Shown here one piece after another: positions 38,553 to 47,468 of a stretch of 64,000 bases of DNA. The notes beneath the pieces are model-generated. The model saw nothing but the letters and a program-made list of their open reading frames with translations, did not search any database and was not told the DNA's origin. This DNA comes from Petasospora fabianii. Its lineage: Eukaryota; Ascomycota; Saccharomycetes; Phaffomycetales; Wickerhamomycetaceae. The position numbers and the translations under genes were made by a program. The number at the start of each line of letters is the position of its first letter. Position 1 is the first letter of the stretch. Location of the stretch: NCBI GenBank assembly GCA_022641835.1, contig CP048722.1, positions 248,001 to 312,000 of the forward strand, given 5' to 3'.

Positions 38553-39395
38553 TCAATCACTTGTGAAAGAGAATCGTGATAACATAAATGGAATCGAGGA
38601 TACAACTGGATCCTTCTTATCATAGATATCATATAGATCAATCATGATACAATTCTTAAAGATATGTGGGTATGTGATTTGTAATGGTTTTTTCAATTCA
38701 ACAAGGTATGTCTTTATATGTTCCTTGTATGAATTGACATACTTAGTTCTGTATGGATACAATTCATCTGATAAATCTGGTCTATACCATTGACCAACAA
38801 CATCTTTAAACTGTACTTCGTCATCGATTTGATGATCAGAAATGGACCCAGCATGAAACAGTTCCCTCCATAGTCTCTTTAACCCATCTAATTCAGATTC
38901 AGTAGCATCTAATGCACCACCGGGGATCATCTCTTGATCATATGGTTTGAATAGGATGACATGTGGATCTGGACCAACAATCACTAGAAACTGGATATAT
39001 CGACGATAATCATTATGTTTGAGGTTATACTCTTTTAGGGACTTGTGATATGCTCTTGTTCTTGGTATACGAGCATCAATAGCTTAGGCATTAGCATTAG
39101 CTTGAGCTCTACTATTAGCATTACCATTAGCTTTACTATTAGCATTACCATTAGCATTAGCATTAGCATCACCATTAGCAGATTCATTGTTAGATCTAGC
39201 AGATGTCTCAGTCACTTGCACCACCTTGAACGTAAACATCTTCAATGGAAGAAGTTTGATTGGCATTGGTAAACCATAAGAGAAATCTGATGTCTTTGTC
39301 CTTGTGCTTGACGGTGTGTCCTTACTGTCCTTATGAACTCTGCGTTTCTTCGGAACTCTTGATCCATTGAGCTGAGTAGTAGTCATCTTAGTCAT
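38553..39395 (-). CDS. CFIm25/NUDT21-like mRNA cleavage factor with an in-frame stop
   Basis: Two parts in one frame match NUDT21 (cleavage factor I, 25 kDa). The first is residues 1-103, with PIKLLPLKMFTF as in the NUDT21 N-terminus. The second covers the degenerate Nudix core: MIPGGALDATE, DGLKRLWREL, VVGQWYRPDL and a C-terminal SSIPFMLSRFSF. A TAA at 39084-39086 separates them. It lies at the end of a GCTAAT hexanucleotide repeat coding Ala-Asn, where NUDT21 has only a short loop. I found no donor/acceptor pair of matching phase to splice it out. Readthrough, a repeat-driven mutation or a sequencing error are all possible. S. cerevisiae lacks an obvious orthologue. Confidence 0.72.
39088..39184. 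repeat. GCTAAT hexanucleotide repeat
   Basis: An imperfect (ATTAGC)n repeat on the plus strand encodes the Ala-Asn run of the NUDT21-like gene and abuts its in-frame TAA. Confidence 0.85.
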
Positions 39396-39601
39396 CTCTA
39401 GTGTAGTGTAGTATTAGTATTAGGTGATAGATGATAGTATTAGTATGATAGTGGTAGTGATAGTGTGATAGATGATAGTATAGATGATGATCGCGAATCG
39501 ACATGGTGTTTTGATGTTTTGATCCATTCAAACTCTTCACTTGTTCTCTATAACAACTTCTTAGTAATACAAAGACTCTCTCAGACTTATCTTCTACCAT
39601 A

Positions 39602-40384
39602 ATGAGACTCTCAGAAGTTATCTCATTGACCACATTGATCACATTGACTAAGGCAGAAGTGTTCCCTCTTAACTCACAGTTAAAGCCACCTGTCATCTCT
39701 TCTTACTCCTATGGTGATGTCTTACCCTTAGAATGTATTCAACGTCAAATCGATAATGGTGAACATAAGTTTGATTCAGAGAATCATATCATATATGGAC
39801 CTTTCCCAACTTGTATTGAGACAGGTAAACCTTTCTCCTTGCAATATGGTGTTTCTGAAGATGTCAATTGCACAATTCAACTTGATGATACAATGTTTCA
39901 TCTATTCCAACTTTATATCCATGAAGATGCTCCATTCTCTTGCAGATTACCTCATTCTAAGGCTTATAAGGATGCCTATATCCCATTGACCTTAAACTTC
40001 CGTGGTCATCTCGAAACAAGTCATTTGGATATTGATACTACAATGAACATCATTGCACATAAGAAGCAAGATGGTTCCCTTATGGCATCTATTGGTTATT
40101 CAGCAGGTGATCAAACTGCAAGATACATCATTGGTGATAAGATGCCTATCCAATTTAGTGTTACTTGGGTTGATGAGTTCCATAAGAAAGAACCATGGCA
40201 TTATAAGCTTAAGTTAGGGTTCAGTGGTGTCTTTGTTGGGATGATTGCTTTAGTTGCAGGTATTATCGGTGCTGTATTGGCTTATGCTTTGATGTATGGT
40301 CGTTTCAACAAGAAGTTCATTAAGGATTTGGGTTATAAGCCAGGTTTTGCTACGGAGTTGGGCTTAGAAGATAAGAGGGATTGA
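39602..40384 (+). CDS. Secretory-pathway type I membrane protein, unknown
   Basis: This 260-residue protein starts with a short signal peptide (LSEVISLTTLITLTKAEVFP). A lumenal domain of about 185 residues follows, with three or more Cys and possible N-glycosylation (NCT). One membrane segment lies at about residues 209-231 (GVFVGMIALVAGIIGAVLAY), followed by a basic cytosolic tail. The repeated blocks LPLECIQRQIDNGEHKFD and YGPFPTCIETGKPF recall a conserved fungal ER protein, but I cannot name it. It is divergent from the NUDT21-like gene across about 200 bp rich in GATAGTAT-type repeats. Confidence 0.8.
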   Translation: MRLSEVISLTTLITLTKAEVFPLNSQLKPPVISSYSYGDVLPLECIQRQIDNGEHKFDSENHIIYGPFPTCIETGKPFSLQYGVSEDVNCTIQLDDTMFHLFQLYIHEDAPFSCRLPHSKAYKDAYIPLTLNFRGHLETSHLDIDTTMNIIAHKKQDGSLMASIGYSAGDQTARYIIGDKMPIQFSVTWVDEFHKKEPWHYKLKLGFSGVFVGMIALVAGIIGAVLAYALMYGRFNKKFIKDLGYKPGFATELGLEDKRD

Positions 40385-40439
40385 TAATACTACATTGATT
40401 GTCTTCTTCTTCCTGTAGATGCATATAATAGACCTTCTA

Positions 40440-41696
40440 TCACAACTTCTTAACAATAGAATGCAAGATTTGCTTCGTCTTATCGTTAATAGAATCGTCT
40501 TCCAAGAACTTTGTAGTTAAGAATGTCGACAGAAGACTCTTCAAATCAGCCTTATCATTAACATTTTGAGCCTTGGATTTGTATGCTAAGTACTTGTTTG
40601 TACAACTTTGTAAGATATCAATGAAATTGACATCATTAACACTGACATATCTCAATGGTAATGTGATATCCAACACAATAGCTTTTGGTTCATGATCAAA
40701 TTGTCTCATCAAGTAATCAACCATATGTTGACCCAAATACAATCTGTTTAACTCTTCAAACTTGGTAAACAATGTAATAAACTCCAAACATAGCTGATAC
40801 TTGAATTCAAATTCAGAAATTGTGGTATTGGTCTTCAAGGCAAACAACGTATCAATGGCAATCTCAGCAACTGTGAGTGCAACGTCACCTTTTAGTGCAG
40901 GATTTGTCTCTGGATTACCCAGCATATTCATATCAGCATCAGGTAATGTGTTTAATGCACCTTTCAACTCTTCATGTGTCACAGTTGGTAATTGAATCAT
41001 ACCATCATCATCTTCTTCATGTTGTTCAACATGAGACTGTTCACTTGCCTCATGATCACGTTGTTGCTTTTCAGTGATTAAACCAAGGATTTTACGTCTT
41101 GAAAGAAGTTTTGTGATGTATGACAGTTCAAACAAAGTGTAGGATATCCATAACTTCTTAGAATCCTTGTTGAATCGAAGTGCACGTTGGAAAAGAGTTC
41201 TTGCATTCTTTGCAGATCCAACGTATTCATATTCAAAATTGGCAGCAGAGATCCATGATGCGATAGAGGTTGGATGTAATTGAAGTAATTGTGTATAGAT
41301 CTTATAGATCTTCTTGAAAAGTTTCTGCTTTTTAGCATAGTTTAAGTATTCCTCCCATATTTGTAGATCATTTGGGAATTTTTGAACAGCACGATCATAG
41401 ATGAATAAGATTCTTCTCTCAGATGCCCAATCAGAAATTGATGGTTTAGTATTAATGAGTCCCACAGATGATAATCTTGAATATCTCTTCTTTCTTAACC
41501 GTTCAAGATTTGTTTCATAATCAACATATTTAAGATAATCACGAGTTTTGGAACCTCTTGATGCTAAACGATGTTCAAAATCTGTTCTTTTCCTCATGAT
41601 AAGATTGATTTCATTCTTATCAAAAAGACCTTTCTTTTGAAGATCTTCAAGTTCTGGAACAGTCTGCTCCAAATAGTATCTCACTTTAGCAGACAT
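40440..41696 (-). CDS. UTP6: U3 snoRNP component Utp6
   Basis: This 418-residue nucleolar protein belongs to the SSU processome, needed for 18S rRNA maturation. The N-terminus (MSAKVRYYLEQTVPELEDLQ) is diagnostic for Utp6. Half-a-TPR (HAT) repeats follow at about residues 70-190 (IYDRAVQKFPNDLQIWEEYL and similar). An acidic segment, HVEQHEEDDDG, sits mid-protein. Its place in the ECM11-RPS17-ADA2-UTP6-RPS18 block matches S. cerevisiae YDR449C. Confidence 0.95.
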   Translation of the reverse strand: MSAKVRYYLEQTVPELEDLQKKGLFDKNEINLIMRKRTDFEHRLASRGSKTRDYLKYVDYETNLERLRKKRYSRLSSVGLINTKPSISDWASERRILFIYDRAVQKFPNDLQIWEEYLNYAKKQKLFKKIYKIYTQLLQLHPTSIASWISAANFEYEYVGSAKNARTLFQRALRFNKDSKKLWISYTLFELSYITKLLSRRKILGLITEKQQRDHEASEQSHVEQHEEDDDGMIQLPTVTHEELKGALNTLPDADMNMLGNPETNPALKGDVALTVAEIAIDTLFALKTNTTISEFEFKYQLCLEFITLFTKFEELNRLYLGQHMVDYLMRQFDHEPKAIVLDITLPLRYVSVNDVNFIDILQSCTNKYLAYKSKAQNVNDKADLKSLLSTFLTTKFLEDDSINDKTKQILHSIVKKL

Positions 41697-41812
41697 TGTG
41701 TGGTTGTTGTTTAATAGTGGTTTAGAGATGATCCCTAGTTCTCTATAGGAAACTCTTCAAGAAAAAATTTAGAGCTCATCATGATGATGTAAGCACTTAT
41801 TTAAGCATGTGC

Positions 41813-41896
41813 TTATGTAAGATGTTATGTCATCTGATTATGTGATTACTTACATAATATGCTTATGTAAGTTCTTATGTAATAGGTATTACATAA
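41813..41896. promoter_or_regulatory. Cluster of five TTATGTAA/TTACATAA sites
   Basis: Exact copies lie at 41813, 41850 (reverse), 41863, 41875 and 41889 (reverse). The second and third form a 10-bp perfect inverted repeat with a 5-nt spacer (41848-41872). TTAYGTAA is the type of site bound by some bZIP dimers. The cluster is 117-200 bp upstream of UTP6. Confidence 0.75.
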
Positions 41897-42045
41897 TCAA
41901 CGACAAGGATTTTATTCCCTTAAATAGCAAATAGTTTTTTTAAAGAGTAAGTGGGGGGTTTGCTTGGGCTTAGTGTTGTAGACTGTTTATGTAGTTTCAA
42001 TCTACTGAATAACTTCATCTCAATCTATAAGACACAACATCATAA

Positions 42046-42140
42046 TGTCATAAGTCATAAAGACATAAGTCATAAAGATGTAAGTCCTGAGAGTCATAAG
42101 ACATAAGTCATAGATATAAGACATGACATAAAGACATAGA
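42046..42140. repeat. Degenerate GTCATAA/GACATAA repeat
   Basis: A 15-bp unit (GTCATAAAGACATAA) is repeated in tandem at 42054-42083. Looser copies of CATAAGTCATA and ACATAAAGACATA run to 42140. Confidence 0.75.
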
Positions 42141-42773
42141 CCTCTAATGCTTAATGGTCAAGTTAAGCTTTGCCATCCGATGATCACACGCAGGTTATTT
42201 GGGTGACGTTTGCGGGGACTATTGTTGAGGACGCATTGCGGGTATTGCCAACTCTCGAGTTGCTAAAGAGCTAGAGATGAGCTATAGTGATGGAGAAGGG
42301 GTTAGACTTAGATATATAGCTAAGAAGATATAAGACTACTCTATATACCTTAGATATCCTTTAAAGAGCTTCCCTATTGCACCTGCCTGTCAAGACCCCC
42401 CCACATATGCCCTTGTGGAGACGAGGAATGAGACAAAATGTGTGGGGCGATTGTTCGAGTCGGCCAACTTTAATACCCCAAGTGACTCGGGGACCAGTTA
42501 ACTCCCACTTATGAGCGTTTTTGAAGTCTATAGAAATAGAACAATAGCAATAGTATGGAGACAAGTAATAGTAATGATATACAATAAGATCATCAAAATG
42601 CAGATCTTTTTGTTTAATTTGAAATGGCCAAGTTTGCGAGAGAAGGGGCAGCGCGCGGGGTGGGCCCAACAATGGGGCAACATTAAAAAGGTGTCATTGC
42701 TAGTATAAATATAATGCACCCACCCAATAATCTTTTCGTATGTACTTATGTTAGAGACTAGGTAGACAATAAC

Positions 42774-44537
42774 ATGTTCAACTTTGAGAATCGACAAAGA
42801 CCGCCTAATTTGTCTGATAAGTCACAATCTTACCCAGACCAACACCAACTCGATATGCACCAAAAAGATTTGACAGCAATCACAACGCCATCGGCTGATA
42901 GTTCAGTTGAACGTTCAATTTTAGACTCTTCTGATGATAAACAACACGTTGATTGGGCAATAAACATGCTTCCTGAACAAGGACCTTTTGAACTTAACCA
43001 ATCTATTTGGTCTTCGCCTCCAGGCTCAGCACAGTCTTCTGTCTCAGTACCATTAGGTGTTGCTGGTCAGTCTATCAACACTACAAGAACATACTCACAA
43101 CAGTATCCATCTCAGACTTTCAACTTCATGGGTGCCAGAAGAGCCTCTGCCATTGAGCCATATCAACTTCAACAGATGCAAGCTCAAATGCAGCAACAAC
43201 AACAGCAACAACAGGGATTCCCACAATACATCAACTCTACTCCACTGTCCAATAACAACTATATGCTTTGGTCACAGAATAATGCATTCAATGATCTAAG
43301 TGCATCTGACTATATGATGTGGCAACAACAACATCAACAACAACATCAACATGCTAGAAACTCTGCACCAGAGACTGGATTCTTCAACATGAACAATAGA
43401 CGTCATAACTCTCTCGATGACACGTTCTCCCAGACCCATATCACTGAGCAGTCAAATGACATGTCTACAACTACAAATAATCATCATCATTCTCCACATT
43501 TCAATGAAAACATGTTTGATTCTCAAGGATCTATTGTTGAAACTACCCAAGTGCTTCTTGATGCATATGCATCAGTTGATCACTACTTCACTCATGATCC
43601 ATGCAACAGAGCCACTATTACACAAGAGACTATGGATCACTTGACTTCTGTCTTTGAAGAGATGGTTAACACCGGTGTTCAACTTCCACGGTTTTCATCA
43701 TCACAACTTCCAAGTACAAAACTTATACTCATTGCATTCAAAGCTGGACGTGTTGATGTGTTTCATCTACCGGAATCAACACATCTTATACTTAAGATTG
43801 GTGATCTTGTTGTCGTTGAAGCAGATCGTGGTCGGGACCTTGGTAAAGTTCTAAAACTTGATGTTACCATTGATGAAGCTCGTTTGTTGAAGTATATGCA
43901 ACATCAGGAACAACAAGCTGCTCTTGCATCTTTTGAAGCTTCTGGTTCAACAGTTGCTACCTCACCATCAGGTGGTAATAACAACAACAATCCACCAACT
44001 CTTCACTTCCCAAAGCCAATCTTGAGGTTTGCAATGCCCAATGAAGTGTACCAACTCACCAATAAGCAGAGTGATGAGGAGAAGGCACGCAAGATTTGTT
44101 CGCTTAAGATTGAAGCTTCGGGTCTTAAGATGCGTGTTGTTGATGCTGAATACCAATGGGATCGAAGAAAGTTGACTTTCTACTACAATGCTATGCATAG
44201 AATCGACTTTAGAGAATTGGTGAGAGAGTTATTCCGCATTTACAAGACAAGAATTTGGATGTGTGCAGTCACTTCAGATGCTATCGAGTTACCAGATGGT
44301 CAAATCACACCATTAGGATCATCATCTAACCCGGGTAATCTTCCATTGAGTCCATCAACTTCTACATCGATCCATGGTACTAGTCATGCTTCAAATGTCA
44401 ATTGGTATTCTCCATCACATCATTCACATCAACAATCATCAACACAACCATGGGGTGCCACTAAGACATTAGCTGCTCAAGATGATAAGAAGGAAGATAT
44501 CTCACTCTTGGTTCCAAGACAGTTTCAACTGTCTTGA
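42774..44537 (+). CDS. PSP1: PSP1-family protein
   Basis: This 587-residue protein has a disordered Gln/Asn/His-rich N-terminal half with poly-Gln runs. A conserved PSP1 C-terminal domain spans about residues 310-500 (ILIAFKAGRVDVFHLPE, VVVEADRGRDLGKVL, KICSLKIEASGLKMRVVDAE, KLTFYYNAMHRIDFRELVRE). In S. cerevisiae PSP1 suppresses DNA polymerase alpha mutants; the C-terminal domain is shared with bacterial RicT/YaaT. Molecular role is unclear. A TATAAATA box lies 63 bp upstream. Gln-rich repeats suggest condensate formation, which is inference. Confidence 0.88.
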   Translation: MFNFENRQRPPNLSDKSQSYPDQHQLDMHQKDLTAITTPSADSSVERSILDSSDDKQHVDWAINMLPEQGPFELNQSIWSSPPGSAQSSVSVPLGVAGQSINTTRTYSQQYPSQTFNFMGARRASAIEPYQLQQMQAQMQQQQQQQQGFPQYINSTPLSNNNYMLWSQNNAFNDLSASDYMMWQQQHQQQHQHARNSAPETGFFNMNNRRHNSLDDTFSQTHITEQSNDMSTTTNNHHHSPHFNENMFDSQGSIVETTQVLLDAYASVDHYFTHDPCNRATITQETMDHLTSVFEEMVNTGVQLPRFSSSQLPSTKLILIAFKAGRVDVFHLPESTHLILKIGDLVVVEADRGRDLGKVLKLDVTIDEARLLKYMQHQEQQAALASFEASGSTVATSPSGGNNNNNPPTLHFPKPILRFAMPNEVYQLTNKQSDEEKARKICSLKIEASGLKMRVVDAEYQWDRRKLTFYYNAMHRIDFRELVRELFRIYKTRIWMCAVTSDAIELPDGQITPLGSSSNPGNLPLSPSTSTSIHGTSHASNVNWYSPSHHSHQQSSTQPWGATKTLAAQDDKKEDISLLVPRQFQLS

Positions 44538-45070
44538 CTTGTCTTATCTTATGAACCTTATCCGCGTTTGTTTGATCTGTCCCCCAGCACAGCTTGACGA
44601 TATACACTCTGATACTAGAACTTATGACACACAGACAACTGATAATGACACAATTGATTTGCTTATACATCCAAGATGGTTTTAATATTCGTCGCAGATT
44701 GCGGAGGAACAGTTAAAGTACACTACATTACACTAGAGTACATGATAATCATGATTATGTCAAGTGGGACAGTACCGTTACAATGACTTAAATCTCTCCA
44801 ATGGGAGAGTATATGACTTATTAGTGGAGACACATTGTTTTATATTTACATAGATACGCTTTTTGAATTCGATATGACTGTTATGACTTGAAACCTTGAT
44901 TGTAGTGTATTTGATGTGCTCGGTGATATACAATGAGATAGATAACTACAACTCAATTATTTTTGCAAAATTACCATTCAATATACAAACAGTTTTTCAT
45001 GATGAAATCATAACCACAATATCATCACCACCCCCAAAAAGAAAGAAGATTATAAAGAAACCTTCTAAAT
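44538..45070. other. Intergenic region between PSP1 and RPS18
   Basis: This region lies between convergent genes. It is AT-rich with no supported gene; a 67-codon frame at 44896-45099 runs into RPS18 antisense and looks random. Confidence 0.55.
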
Positions 45071-45918
45071 TTAAGCGGACTTACCACGACGACCGGTAGT
45101 CTTGGTGTGCTGACCTCTGACACGAAGACCCCAGAAGTGTCTGATACCACGGTGAGATCTAATCTTTTTCAATCTCTCAAGGTCATCTCTGAGCTTAGAC
45201 TCCATGTTGTTGGCCAAGACGTGGTAGTCCTTACCGTCAACAATGTCCTTCTGTCTGTTCAAGAACCAAGCTGGAATCTTGTACTGAGTTGGGTTCTGCA
45301 AGATGGTGACAACTCTCTCAAGCTCTTCCTGGGTCAACTCACCGGCACGCTTGCTGAGATCAACATCGGCCTTCTTACAGACCAAGTTGGCGTAACGACG
45401 ACCGACACCACGGATGGTGGTCAAGGCGTACATAATCTTGATCTTACCGTCAACGTTAGTGTTGAGCAAACTGGGGAGAATGTTAGTAAACTTGATTCCA
45501 TTAAGTCTTTGTTGATCAGAGAGCACTTCACACTAGGGGTAAGCACATTATTGTAAAGTTGAGTAGATTTGAGTCATTGTTTTAGTTGAATGTCCCACTT
45601 ATTTGACTGTACTGATATCCTTCGCTTTGATAGATGGTAAAATGTGTGAAACGATAAATGAGATGTAAATCATCCAGTTGACGGCCAAAAAACATGATTC
45701 ACAATGTTATTCTTTGTGTAACACTGGTATGTATCGTTGTTATAATGCTTTGCCTTGCTGTGGGCCCTCTATTCATTTGTATAGTGCTTGCTCAAACTCT
45801 TCCAATAATCTGCCAACTCCCACTGTAATAACGGTGCTCTCTGGTTCTTTCGTTTGGTTCATTCGACATACCGCAAGATGTGCTGGAAAGAACCCTGTTC
45901 CTGGACAACCAAAGACAT
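45071..45918 (-). CDS. RPS18: 40S ribosomal protein S18 (uS13), two exons
   Basis: Exons are 45872-45918 and 45071-45470, giving 148 residues. The 401-nt intron has donor GTATGT and TACTAAC (GTTAGTA at 45482-45488 on the plus strand). Exon 1 codes [16 protein letters not shown], identical to other yeast Rps18, and the join gives RLLNTNVDG. The C-terminus is [10 protein letters not shown]. cerevisiae RPS18 genes are split at the same place. Exon 1 is needed; the frame upstream of exon 2 without it is not homologous. Confidence 0.98.
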
Positions 45919-46291
45919 TTTTATTGTGTTCTGTGTGTACCCTTCTACTAAGCTATCGTTGATGGTCAATGGTGCTTGATGATTTTTGAGTCGTGAAAAA
46001 AAAGCGCAGCGAGCGCCAAACCTCGCGCTGAACTGGAAAATAAAGGCAAAATGTCCCAATCGGGAAGTTCTCGGTAAGCGAGTTAATAAACATCCCAACA
46101 CCACAAAGCGCGCACTGCAGTGACTGTTTCGGTGCCCTAAATTAGTCACGTGTTTGGGATAAGGGCTCCTCCCCATCTCATCAGGTCAGATCAAAGTAAC
46201 AATGATAGAGTAAAGAGGAGCTAATGCGGGGGCTACTATTAATCATACATGTGCAGTTCGTCTATTTACATATTCGTTACGGGTTTTATAC
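45919..46291 (-). promoter_or_regulatory. RPS18 promoter with Tbf1-like and Cbf1-like sites
   Basis: CCCTAA (reverse of TTAGGG) at 46135-46140 is followed by GTCACGTG at 46145-46152, the same pair as in the RPS17 promoter but closer together. GC-rich GCGC steps occur near 46010-46030 and 46107. The right end is the terminator of YML6. Confidence 0.6.
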
Positions 46292-47205
46292 TTAGATGTC
46301 ATACTCGTCAGCCATCCATTTCAAAGATTCCAAATCAATGAGCACTTTCTGAGCATGAAGGATGTCTCTCACTTGAATACCTTCCTTTTGAATAACATCA
46401 ATCTTTTCGGCATATGGCTCAGTGGACTTGAGTAGGTTCTTGCAATGGTTATCTGTGATGAATAACAGCTTCTTGTTACTCAAAGTTGAGCTTCTCAAGA
46501 ACATCTTAGTGGCCAATGAGTCCTCAGTTGGCAACTCCATCTCATTACTTACCACAACCAAATCACCATTTCTGTACTTGTCACTAAGGGCCACTCTCAT
46601 TGCGAGACCATACACTTTCTTTGGCAAATCCGATGTGTGGTCATTTGGTGCACTTCTAGCCATGGCTCTACCACCATCGTGTCTGATTGGAGAACCACGA
46701 TCACCAGATCTAGCCTTACCGGTACCCTTCTGTGGGAGAAGCTTCTTTCTAGAGTATCCCATCTCAGCTCTACCCTTTGGATTAGAGGCACCGACACGTC
46801 TGTTATCGGCATCAAACACAACAGCCTTCCAGAGGATGTCACGACGTAATGGAGTGTTTAACACATCGGAGGAAACTGGTTGGAATGTGTGTGGCTTAAG
46901 CGATGGGAAATGACGAAGTGATGTGAGAACGTATTTTGGTGGTTCTGCAAGTGTGTTAGTAAAGCAATCTCAACTCATATCAGTGGAATTACATACCCTG
47001 AGCATGTTGTGCAACAGGAGACACTTGTGCCTCGGTAGCAAATCTAGCAACCTGCTGTCTCTGTGTGTATCATGTTAGTTGATGTTCGTGGTGATGGACT
47101 CATTCCTTAGGAGAGGAATGATAGACACATCCTCTTCAGGTGGTGTGATAAAAAAGGGTGACTTACGAGTTGCACCCGCACAGATGGAGATGCTCTTGCG
47201 AACAT
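46292..47205 (-). CDS. YML6: Mitochondrial ribosomal protein uL4m, three exons
   Basis: Exons are 47167-47205, 46997-47060 and 46292-46944, giving 251 residues. Introns of 106 and 52 nt have GTAAGT/GTATGT donors and CTAAC branch sites. Exon 1 starts MFARASPSVRVQL and exon 2 continues RQQVARFATEAQ, a mitochondrial presequence. Exon 3 carries the L4 core (RVGASNPKGRAEMGYSRKKL, GTGKARSGDRGSPIRHDGGR). S. cerevisiae YML6 (YML025C) lies between RPS17A and RPS18B, matching this neighbourhood. It is unspliced there. Confidence 0.95.
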
Positions 47206-47468
47206 TATGACGATGTAGGCTATGTAGAGACCGATTAAGTCGAGTTGAATAGTTTCTTGATGTTCTTACCCGTGCCCTCCATATGTTGACGATCTCGAAA
47301 AATTTCGAGCGCTCCGCCGGGTGACACTCTTAACTATGCACTCTGTCCTAATCAGGGAATTTTTGTGGGTTATCCTTAACACCATTTATATGCTTACTCT
47401 ACAACACTTACCTGCGTCAAAAATTAATGTACATATCTTTGCAGAATATCCACTAGAGCACAATACCT

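Larger units (their letters stand above)
41697..42773. other. Long intergenic region UTP6/PSP1
   Basis: No gene is seen in 1077 bp. The left part holds a cluster of TTATGTAA motifs (41813-41896), then a 15-bp tandem repeat (42046-42140), both listed separately. A GC-rich patch is at 42646-42666 and a TATAAATA box at 42704-42711 serves PSP1. The region is a divergent promoter and may contain a replication origin or an RNA gene that I cannot recognise. Confidence 0.55.

Noticed and set aside
39000-39250. Intron removing the TAA in the NUDT21-like gene
   Set aside because: Acceptors after the stop (at 39083 and near 39060) do not match the phase of the available GTG donors, and no TACTAAC-type site is well placed.
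42440-42500. tRNA-like GTTCGAGTC string
   Set aside because: No A box or cloverleaf can be drawn on either strand.
45071-45095. GTAAGT near the RPS18 stop as a 3' intron donor
   Set aside because: The TTGRRGKSA ending is a normal uS13 C-terminus and no branch site follows.
45107-45556. 149-codon frame antisense to RPS18
   Set aside because: Shadow of a highly biased ribosomal gene.
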